A DNA stretch of 64,000 nt from Paramyrothecium sp. XJ0827 (taxonomy: Eukaryota; Ascomycota; Sordariomycetes; Hypocreales; Stachybotryaceae), in contig JAJFPB010000004.1 of the NCBI GenBank assembly GCA_020881915.1, forward strand, positions 4,650,001-4,714,000, read 5' to 3'. The translations under genes were made by a program, and so were the position numbers. Under the pieces are notes generated by a model. That model did no database searches. It worked only from the letters and a program-made list of their open reading frames with translations, and was not told the origin of the DNA. This document shows positions 55,809 to 64,000 of this stretch, in pieces. Position 1 is the first letter of the stretch; every line of letters begins with the position of its first letter.

Positions 55809-57487
55809 GCAAGCGAGCGAGCAATTTCTCAGCAATTAGAGGATGAACAAGCCTTAGAGATTTTTCAAGATATTCTAGACTCTTGGTGGTTTTGATTTGA
55901 TGCAGTTTTCTGGATGTACTCTGGTTTTTTGGCTGCTTTTTAATTGGCTTTTACGTACACGACCTTTTGTATTTAGCAGCAATTATTATCAGTCGGTCTT
56001 TACCTGAGCAATCCCATATTTGTTATTTCATATCCGTTCAATTATGCAGTGTGATGTCCGTAATGAAGTTTATTTGTCCCCAGCGGACTATGATGCTTGA
56101 CGAGTATGAGCTTCTTGTAACTCCATCACTGTATGGAATGGACGACTCGTTGATGTATTCTAAGCCACGATCTACCCTCCAAGTAGTATGTTATGATGAT
56201 TGTTATCTGAGCATTAACTTTTGGGGGATTTATCGTGCGTGTAGATGCGAAGACATTCGCGACCATTTTAATTATATGGTTGGGTCGTCCTTATGTTTTT
56301 GGGATCCATTCTCTGCCCAACACTCAACGAGCGTTCACTTGTGGCTCACAAGCCCGATGCTCTTGTGACAGGGAGTTAAAAAGTGCCCGGCATCAGTATT
56401 GAACGGTAAAGGCCAACCAGCGCTAGGCCCGACAACAACAGGTCCAGATCTTGTTCTCGCACCGTCGTTACTTGTGACAACACTCATCTCTAACAATCAA
56501 CCCGCCACGAGAGACCCTGTTGCTTCCAGAAACAGATTATCTGTCAGGTCAGATATCAGACCAGATTTGCCTTCGTCCCGTGAGAATTTATGAAAACAAG
56601 TGGTCGCCATCACGATAGAGTAGTCGTAAGTTGTGGCTGAAGCTGCCAGACCTTGGCTTGGAGGCCGAGCGGGCAGTGGTTGTGTCTGAGCTATTCAACC
56701 TCGAAGAATGGCGGGTGTTCGTTCGATCTTCTTTATGGAAATTACCTCACGATTTCGGCACGACTTAAATGCAAAGCGCAGAATTAGGCTGTATGAGCAA
56801 GCACCACAGACGAGATGGAAAAAGAACCCATCCTGCCCAGACGTTACGTTTGCTTGGCTGCTCGTTTCGGCCGGTCTGTGGATGAATAGCGAAATGAGAT
56901 TGGTCCAGAAACGCCAGTGACCTTTGCTTGACTTGACTCTCAGTTTGGCCCCAGTGCAGCGCAACTGCACTCGTCATGAAACCACCAACTGGCACCCTTT
57001 AACACGGCACCGTCGTCAGTCGTAGAGTATAGCCTCGAGCAATGTATTTCCGGGCGTCCGGAGGGGGGCTGTCGCGCTGCAGGTACATTCATGCGTGTAC
57101 ATGTATGGTGAGCTACGTATAGGCCGTTACATTGGAGTTCCGAGCGAAACATGACCACGGAGCCCTCTGATCTCGTTGCCAGTGCTATCAATACACTGTT
57201 GAAGGCGGATTTGCCATGTCTGCGATGGCCTAACGAGATATCTGGTATGATCAAGAAACCTGTTACCTACTACCTAGGTATGTAGAATGGACAAAGATAC
57301 TTGGTACCGTTGTTGGCACTCTGGACAGCTGCCAACGTGTGTGCCTTCATACGTCTCCTACAATAAGGAGCTGGTAGGCAAAAAGCCTGTGGCCTACCTA
57401 GATAGTCACACCGCCAGTGGACCAGATAAGAGAAAGAAGTGTGGGAGGAGAAAACTCTGAAGTTCTCATCAACAGCTACAGCAGCAA
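55809..57487. other. Intergenic, nothing recognised
   Basis: 1.7 kb without a supported gene. Open frames such as 55967-56368 plus have no motif. The right end leads into the microsatellite before the next gene. Confidence 0.4.
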
Positions 57488-57555
57488 CACCACCACCATC
57501 ATCACCACCATCATCACCACCATTATCATCATCATCATCACCACCACTACCATCA
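57488..57555 (+). repeat. CAC/CAT microsatellite directly before a start codon
   Basis: About 68 nt of CAC, CAT and ATC triplets ending only a few bases before the ATG at 57558, thus in the 5' leader of the next gene. Confidence 0.8.
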
Positions 57556-57557
57556 AG

Positions 57558-57899
57558 ATGTTCGCCGAGCACAGCTGCCCCTGGAATGGGGCTTATTACG
57601 TCTGGGCGACCTGGGCCGCCATCGGCGTCACCTTCGTTGCCATTTATGGCCTCATGAGCTGGCTCTTCGGAGCAGAAGCGGTCAACAAAGTTGGCCTCAA
57701 GCTTGGCCTCGGCATCACCGCCGCCATCATCGCCGCCGTCACCACCACCATCACCACCACCGTCACCGCCGTCGCCGCCGTCGCCACCACCACCACCGCC
57801 AAGCTCCTTCGCTCCTCGGTGGCCCCGGCCCGGGACGAGGAGATGAGCCTCCCCCTCGGCCCCCGCCGCGGCCCCCACGACCGCGTGAAGACCGACTAG
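57558..57899 (+). CDS. Small two-helix membrane protein, 113 aa, unknown
   Basis: Starts at the ATG at 57558 (MFAEHSCPWNGAYYVWATW); the frame is open upstream through the microsatellite, but that part would encode Thr/Ile runs and is better read as leader. Two hydrophobic segments at about residues 11-36 (YYVWATWAAIGVTFVAIYGL) and 48-80 (an Ala/Thr-rich helix), then a basic tail with PRRGPHDR. Not recognised. The codon bias is GC-rich and differs from the AT-rich surroundings, which supports a real gene. Single exon. Confidence 0.55.
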   Translation: MFAEHSCPWNGAYYVWATWAAIGVTFVAIYGLMSWLFGAEAVNKVGLKLGLGITAAIIAAVTTTITTTVTAVAAVATTTTAKLLRSSVAPARDEEMSLPLGPRRGPHDRVKTD

Positions 57900-58169
57900 A
57901 CCGCCCTCGGGGCAGACGACCACTGCGTGTGTTGTCACCTCAACCTGCCTCTCGGGGCAGGTTGGGGCCTGGACCAAGGATCGTGGGTCAGACGCATCAA
58001 ACCGCATTTGCGTACCCGTTCAGGTGTTAGTAGGCTTCATCAAAGCCGAAGCTAAAGCGATTCCCTCGCCTTGCCAAGTCAAACAGCAGGCGTAAAGACA
58101 ACAAACATCAAAACACGCTCGTCATTCAAGTCGGACATCACAGCACTCTTCCCTCATTGATAGCATGAT

Positions 58170-60390
58170 GCATTTCACTCGCCAGCATCAGTTGAGTCAT
58201 CGGCAAAACACAAATCTTCTTCGAACCTATGAATTCTCTTTTTCGAGCATTCGTCAACGTCCGTACCCATGCTTTGGGCGCTCTCCTCCCGAGCCTGTCG
58301 AAATACTTTTCTCCGATATGGCCATCTGGGCATTCTCGACATTTTCTTCTCCATCATTATCATCTGGGCATTTGAGATCTCGGTATTCTCGACATTCTTC
58401 TCTTCGGCACTGACGATTGGCTTCTTGGCGTTTTCAATTTGGCACCAATCTGTGAACAGTCATCCCCACATCAATTCACTCACGGGACGATTTATCCTTC
58501 ACAAAATTACCCCGTCTTCCCCTCACTGGTCGGTGGTAGACCTTTCTCAAATGCATCATAATTTGGTGGTTGCAGATTCCTATGGTGTTGACAGACATCT
58601 TCATTTGTCCTAGCATACCTTCTTTGGTGTTGTTGGAGTTCTGTTGCTGTGTTGCTGTGCGTTGCGCTGTACTTCTGCATCACTGTGTTCTGTGTTTCAT
58701 TTCCGAGAACTCCTTCGATGGTTTTGCCATCTTCAACTTGGCGATTTTCGACTCTGTGGTGGTAGATTCCTTCGTGAGAAACAAATTAGTTTGGCTGTGG
58801 TGCCATACCTCCAAGGTGGTGGACTTAACCTGACTTGAGAGTGAATCGTACCTCCTACGCACTACCCTCCGTCATCTCCCTTGCTTCTCCCGCTCTCCCT
58901 ACCGTAGCTTCGACATCAGCTGTCGCCTCGAGTTCATTTCAAGCGTCGGCACCAAGAGCAGAACTACCGCACTCTGCGGCCTACTGAGCACACGACAATC
59001 ACCATAACGGCTTGTCCTTGTGGTTGACCCTTGGCGCACGAACGACATATACCAGGAGTCTCCACCGACCTTGCGACTGTCCTTGTCCTCTTGGCGGCAT
59101 CCTCTGACGGTTGTTTACCTTCTGCGCTGGCCCCATGGAGCACAAAGCAATTGTCTTGCCGTTCCGCTGCGAGAGCCTACCGAAATCGCTTCCCATGCTT
59201 GTCTTTGGTCCTTCCAGGGCACGGTCGCCCTCCTACCGCCAGTTCCGACACTTCAGCTTTCCCCAAGGGTGAGCATATCTGTATCGCGGCAAATCCTTCA
59301 TTGGTTCGTGTGCCTGCCCAAGGAGAACCAAAACAGTCGTATGATTGGAACTTGGTCGGCAAGCGCAGACACCTTGGGCTGGACACACTCGCCATGCCAG
59401 CCCGACAACCTTCCTCAATCACAAACCTCAACTGGAACTAGCTCACGCTTCTTGGGCCCAGTAAAAGCCAAGGCCTTCTCCCATTAAATGTACCAGGAAG
59501 CTCTAGGACCTCGAGTACGTATTCATTCTCGGGTTCATGTTTTTTGACTGACCAACTATCCGGCTAAGGTAGCAGACGACGCGACGGAAAAGCACCGGAC
59601 TGGCTGCCCTGATCTTGGGTCCGATAATGGTCATCCGGGCAGTGATTTTGATCTATCAAAGAGGTAACTTCACCACAAAGTTTAGGTCACGTAGTTTGAG
59701 CGTACCAACCTCATCAGCTCGCTTGTGCTTGAGGCTTCTGGAATTTGGCTGAGACAAAATGTGAGATCGACCTCTGCGAGCATGTCTGCTAAGCTCTGGC
59801 CTCCCATCACCGCCGTACTTTTCGTGCCGACCAATGCTAACTTCTTCAGGTTGCGCTCCCGCTTGCTCTCCCCCCTCAAAAAGACGCGATCACAGAAAAT
59901 CGATACCTTGCCTCCCTCGTCCCATGATGCCATCGAGAAGAATCCGAAGATAAGGCACACCCATCTCGATGAATAAGGCTGAAAGGCCCCGGCTTGCCTC
60001 TACATGTGGGTTGAGGAGAAGGTTAGTCACGAGTCCAGGCAAATTATGAAAACCGGAATGAGCGTCGATTGACAGTGTTGTAGGGTATCGGGCTTGCCAT
60101 CTGCGTGTTCTTGCTATGTATAAATGAGAGTTTGGGATGCAGTTGTCTAAATTAAAGCCCTGTTGAGCATACAAATTATTCGAATATCCAAGTCTCTCCC
60201 ATTTGACTTTCTCTTGATACCAACAGCCGTTCTTCATCTGAATCCCTCCCCCATCCCTCCTTCAACGATCGAAACCTCATCCACTTTATTTTTGGTCTTT
60301 CATGAGATGAAAAAGACCTCACGCCCGGGTCCAAGGGTCCTTGCAATGCATGTGCCATCATTGAAAAACCCCCAGGCGAAATGCGTCTCA
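58170..60390 (-). pseudogene. Eroded low-complexity coding stretch, unassigned
   Basis: The minus strand contains many protein-like pieces in shifting frames: IENAKKPIVSAEEKNVEN with a near copy ENVENAQM close by, QVEDGKTIEGVLGNETQNT, NYDAFEKGLPPTSEGKTG, ADVEATVGRAGEAREMTEG, and upstream GFHNLPGLVTNLLLNPHVEA and SLADMLAEVDLTFCLSQIPE. Acidic, repeated motifs suggest a disordered protein. Some breaks could be introns (for example a GTAATTT donor near 58507 and CACAG near 58448), but I could not build one frame throughout. It may be a pseudogene or an intron-rich orphan. Opposite-strand frames are also open in places, so the call is weak. Confidence 0.25.
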
Positions 60391-60660
60391 AAGCTTCTTT
60401 TCCATCACATGATGGTAAAAAAAGCTAAGATAATGCATCACATGGCCGTAGGACCAGAGTAAAGTTTTCAAATGCATTAACTTGATGGCAGTTCGTGTCC
60501 GTTATCTAAATAAATAAAAAAGCTCGTGTCGCCATTCGCTTCTCCGTCTATAAGAAACACTGCCTCTCTGCCCTTTCAAGAATCTTCTCTTGCCCAGCTA
60601 TACAGTCTCCTCCTTTCTAACAGTATCCACGACCGTTGTTGCTACCAAAAACCAAACTCC

Positions 60661-61773
60661 ATGACCGCCTGTCCCCCAGTCCGCCCCCAGGGCTCCTCTC
60701 ATGTAGCCGATGTCAACTCCTCGACACTTCGGGATGCGCCAAGCGATAGCGCTAGAGGAGAGGCCGCAGCTCAGTGGCACGGGCATCTCCCCTGCGCTGA
60801 TGAGGCTCACCGAGGTTGCCAGAGACACGAGTCACGCGTGAGGCCTCTTTTCTATAATCAGGATCTGGTGTCCACGCCACCACAAACATTTTCAGATGGA
60901 TTCCGTAGAAAGTCTACACCCTTACATGAGGCTCTTAGGCGTACGATTGGGGCTCCACGCCCGGAGATCACCATCCCTTCCGAGAAACTGGAGCTCACTC
61001 CCACCTCTACCAAAACGCTGATACCACTCTTCCCTACCATTCCATACGACCTTGCCTACTACCACTTATATTGGGCAAAGCATTATGGACATGTGCCATC
61101 AGGCATACAGGCTACAGCCCGTATTACGAGTTTATCATGTCGAGAAAGTGCTCGCGTTGATCCGAATGGCCTGATGTACAACTGGCAAAGCGACATAATC
61201 TATCATCAAGGCACATTCCTACAATCCCAGACCGTCGAGTTCAAAATGGATAAAACACACAGTGGGGCAAAGATTCAACTGAACCCCTGCCCTCACACGG
61301 ACATATGCATGAAACGTCTGGCTTTTTCCACCAGGCGTGGTTGTCCTCGTGCGCAGTTGAGAATAACTCGCAATTTTGCCTACACTCCAAGTGGCAAGCT
61401 TGTGAAAGTTCGGCACCCATCCAAGGAAGGATGGAGAGAGTACTGGTACAGTCGATTTGGCGGTCACTGGGAGCTGTTCAGGTGTCCCTTTTGCTATACG
61501 GATATCTGGCTGAGCATCGGGCTCTCTGAGGGGAAAGTTGGCATCTTACTCGCAACCTATAGAGACTTGGGCCCGGTGACTGGCAGACCTGGGCCCAAGT
61601 GGACAGTTCATCTGCCCGGCGCTCTCCCCGTTATGTGCAGGCCGGGGGGTGGCCCAGTTAAGCTCGAACACATCCGTGATGCGGAGCGCGTAGGAATGCT
61701 CGACCGCTTCCGTAGGGCGAAATACATCCTTCAAGGCCAGGAGGCGCCTCCATCTTACGTGGCAGAGGCTTAG
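60661..61773 (+). CDS. Hypothetical protein, 370 aa, unrecognised
   Basis: Single exon from the ATG at 60661 (MTACPPVRPQ); the frame is open upstream but without an ATG. The first 130 residues look disordered. The rest is globular: PTIPYDLAYYHLYWAKHYGH, MYNWQSDIIYHQG, NPCPHTDICMKRLAFST, then EGWREYWYSRFGGHWELFRC next to PFCYTDIWLSIGLSEGK. Two C-P-x-x-D-I-(C/W) motifs, Cys-rich and Trp/Tyr-rich, suggest a compact or metal-binding fold. The similarity between NPCPHTDIC and FRCPFCYTDIW hints at an internal duplication or a zinc site. No signal peptide and no membrane helix. I know no family for it. Confidence 0.7.
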   Translation: MTACPPVRPQGSSHVADVNSSTLRDAPSDSARGEAAAQWHGHLPCADEAHRGCQRHESRVRPLFYNQDLVSTPPQTFSDGFRRKSTPLHEALRRTIGAPRPEITIPSEKLELTPTSTKTLIPLFPTIPYDLAYYHLYWAKHYGHVPSGIQATARITSLSCRESARVDPNGLMYNWQSDIIYHQGTFLQSQTVEFKMDKTHSGAKIQLNPCPHTDICMKRLAFSTRRGCPRAQLRITRNFAYTPSGKLVKVRHPSKEGWREYWYSRFGGHWELFRCPFCYTDIWLSIGLSEGKVGILLATYRDLGPVTGRPGPKWTVHLPGALPVMCRPGGGPVKLEHIRDAERVGMLDRFRRAKYILQGQEAPPSYVAEA

Positions 61774-63589
61774 GCAGCTGTTGGAAGCTCAGATTCGTTC
61801 ATTCAAATCATTTCGACAGAAAGCATAGAGTTTTACCACAAGCAACGCAACTCTTCACTGTCTAGGGTAACCCAACGACGGGAGTGTCGCCGGCGAAGAC
61901 CGGGTTCTTGCGAAAAGATCTACATGAGCCCACTTTGACTTGTGTCGGCAGCAACCGAACCCCATGGATGAGCTTCTAGGGCTGGAAAAACGATACGGAG
62001 AAGGGAAGATGAGCGCCGTGAGATCCGATGCACGATCTACGCTTCAGTCATCAACGACTCCGGACTTCATAATGCACAACCTGAGTCATCCCCGGGCGTT
62101 TGGTAAAGCATGTGCGTTTGGAGGAATATGGGCAATTGGAGCCGGTTTCCTGCTGTCAATCTTCCATCAGAGCCTTTATGCCGGCGCAAAAGATGGGTCA
62201 AAAGACCCTTGTGCTCGATTGATCCAAGCACCCAGGATGCATCTTACAAGTTCCCTTGGGAACAGCGTGTTGCCCCATGTCACGATTGCAGCTTGTGCTA
62301 GCAAAGATCTTGAGATTGAGTACACCTGTAAGTTCGAGGGTAATTGGCATTGACTGGCCTCGTCGAGATGAAGCAATCACAATGCAGCATTTCTAGAACC
62401 CCTAAATGACGGCACCGCTAAGATGACGTCCTCAGTCAGCAACACCCGCATCTGGCCAAACGTAGGATCACGGCTGACCACTGCGGTCGCATTGGCTGCA
62501 GGAGATCCATGCTGGGCGCGTTTCACTGAGGCCTGGCACTTCGGTGGCCCCATACCATACCCCGGTTCCTCTGGCTGTCGTCCCTTGCTCAGTCAGCTAT
62601 TCTTGGGAGGCCTAAGCTTGGCCTGTCAAAAACTAGGCGTAGCGCTGGCCAAGATGCCGAAGATCTAGCCAACCACACTCTGCGAACAACAGCCTTGTGG
62701 GTCGTGCTGGACAGGCCGGAAATTAAAGCATTGAGAAAGGAAGGCCACAGTAGCCTTGCCTCTCGGCCCAATCAACAACCTGTCGCATCGTGCTCAAATC
62801 GAGTAAAAGGACTTTTTCCAGAAGGTCGCAGGGACCAGGCCCTCAGTTGGCGTGAAACGCTGTGCCTCAGAATAGGAACACTCCAGCACTGGTGGCTTGG
62901 GAGACAATGATATGAGCGGAGAGCTGCGTAGCTACGCCGCTGTGCCAAGCTTCCACCTGGTACAGCCAATAACCACTCCTGGAGCTGAGCCGGCGTTAGC
63001 CCCCGACATGTAAATGAGACTGACGGGCTTAACAGACCACCCAGGCAACAGGTGTATCTTTGTTTAGACCCTATGCACCCACCTGTCAGAAACACGAAAC
63101 GGAACTACCGTGAAATGAGCTCTCGGCTATCGTTGCTGCCAGAGGCTCTGCTGGATCTGGAGTGGTGGCTGATGGTGGAGACGGCACCCATGTTGGCTTG
63201 CGGACATTCCGGGGGCAGACCGGATTGCCTCGTGCACACGCACCATTTTGAGATCTCGGCGATACAGGGAACCTATTCTTGTAGCATCGAGAGAATATGG
63301 GGGGCCAACGATAAATATCGGCCGTTGGTCGCACACCAACCTGTTTGTTCTCGTTTTAGCATTGCAGTTCCATCTTTCTAATTGTGTCTTTCTGTCTCTC
63401 TTTCTTTCCTTCGTCTCTCCTTGACAGTCCATTCGCTTGACAGCCTTTTCGTGTTGTCTCTTTACATTCATTTCGTTTACTCAGTCAGTCTGCTTGGTAG
63501 GATTTGACTCTGTTGCCGCTCTTACACCTCGACTTATTCATCACGACTTCTCTTCTCACGACCCTCTTCTCTCTCATCAATCTTAAAAC
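61774..63589. other. Intergenic, one weak open frame
   Basis: A plus-strand ATG frame at 61964-62353 (129 aa, containing GGIWAIGAGFLLSIFHQSL) could be a small membrane protein, but nothing else supports it. The last 250 bases are C/T-rich and form the promoter and leader of the gene at 63590. Confidence 0.35.
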
Positions 63590-64000
63590 ATGGCCTTCGC
63601 AGCTGTTGTTAACGTCGTCGGCGTGCTGTCCGGCGTCGTCGGCATCCTCCAGTTCGGAATCGACAACTTCGCCCCAAAGGACGACGAGGGTGCCACCGTC
63701 GTCCAGCTCGCCATCGGCCTCGACGTTGCCGACGGTCTTAACAACGCCGGCGGAGATCTTCCCGATGTCCGCCTCTTCAACGAAGCCGGTGACTACCTCG
63801 GAATGACCGCGGACCCCGGCGACGTGGCCGACGGCGTCCTGGGCAAGGTGACTGTTAGCACCAATGGCCAGCAGTCGGCTTACACGCTCTTCTCGGCCAA
63901 CAGCAATGCCATCTGCATTGCCTACGCCACCATTACCTGGCCGAGCGGAGACCAGTACGCTTGGCCTGGTGACTGGGGCCGCCAGTGCGGCGCGTCCTGG
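63590..64000 (+). CDS. 5' part of a fungal protein of unknown function
   Basis: 137 codons open to the right edge, no stop. The N-terminus is a hydrophobic helix (MAFAAVVNVVGVLSGVVGIL) that could be a signal or a membrane anchor. Then a beta-rich part with LPDVRLFNEAGDYLGMT, AYTLFSANSNAICIAYATIT and WPGDWGRQCGASW. A run of the form D(V/L)RLFN...G..LG..., then AICIAYATITWP and GDWG..CG.SW, recurs in a family of fungal proteins that I recall as uncharacterised and often secreted. High GC3. The C-terminal part is missing, so length and topology are unknown. Confidence 0.65.
   Translation, partial: MAFAAVVNVVGVLSGVVGILQFGIDNFAPKDDEGATVVQLAIGLDVADGLNNAGGDLPDVRLFNEAGDYLGMTADPGDVADGVLGKVTVSTNGQQSAYTLFSANSNAICIAYATITWPSGDQYAWPGDWGRQCGASW

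Noticed and set aside
55095..55835. Minus-strand frame covering the But2-like gene
   Set aside because: The plus strand has a signal peptide and domain pattern; the minus frame is a Gly/Arg-rich shadow.
57270..58007. 245-codon minus-strand frame over the microsatellite
   Set aside because: Gly/Asp repeats come from the CAN microsatellite read backwards; no start context or motif.
1..64000. Search by eye for tRNA, rRNA, CRISPR and intact transposons
   Set aside because: No cloverleaf-compatible T-loop words with matching stems, no spaced direct-repeat arrays, and no terminal repeats or transposase motifs were seen. A tRNA or RNA scan by program would settle it.

Overview
The window reads as nuclear DNA of a filamentous ascomycete, most likely a Sordariomycete. 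Genes are mostly split by short introns (42-93 nt, GT..AG, several with a clear CTAAC/CTGAC branch point). Families typical of filamentous fungi are present: an ApsB/Mto1-type microtubule organiser, a SesB-like/NB-ARC/TPR NLR, a But2-like secreted protein, fungal_trans regulators and OPT transporters. Gene calls were made by reading both strands, joining exons at splice sites and checking that total lengths are multiples of three. No database search was possible.

Layout. 1-7 kb: the 5' part of a GT90 (CAP10-like) glycosyltransferase running off the left edge, a decayed membrane-protein gene (about 3.3-4.9 kb) and a DUF1479 (YbiU-like) putative oxygenase. 8.4-20.4 kb: housekeeping genes, all on the minus strand: apsB/mto1, a 78-aa conserved small protein, a four-helix MARVEL-type membrane protein and an arginase. 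21.8-27.5 kb: an immunity-like island made of an ankyrin-repeat gene relic and an intact 1299-aa NLR with an array of ten near-identical 42-residue repeats. 28.1-35.7 kb: a plus-strand run holding a tiny four-exon gene (probable Mrx7-like mitochondrial protein), a fungal_trans regulator with only half a Zn2Cys6 motif, and two tandem type II membrane proteins with fucose-lectin-like ectodomains. 36.5-42.8 kb: a coiled-coil protein, a secreted gamma-glutamyltranspeptidase and a small secreted protein. 44.2-51.9 kb: an alpha/beta hydrolase-fold protein with Glu at the nucleophile position, a fungal-specific membrane protein, an OPT oligopeptide transporter and a dual-specificity phosphatase. 52-64 kb is gene-poor: a But2-like secreted protein, a 113-aa two-helix protein preceded by a CAN microsatellite, an eroded low-complexity coding stretch, a 370-aa orphan, and the 5' part of an unknown fungal family at the right edge.

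How the genes relate. There is no biosynthetic cluster. Arginase, gamma-glutamyltranspeptidase and the OPT transporter all serve nitrogen, peptide or glutathione use but are not adjacent, so a shared role is only a guess. The most distinctive material is the NLR with its recently homogenised TPR array beside an ankyrin relic, and the paired lectin-like membrane proteins directly downstream of a transcription factor. These could be a self/non-self recognition and surface-sensing neighbourhood; that is inference.
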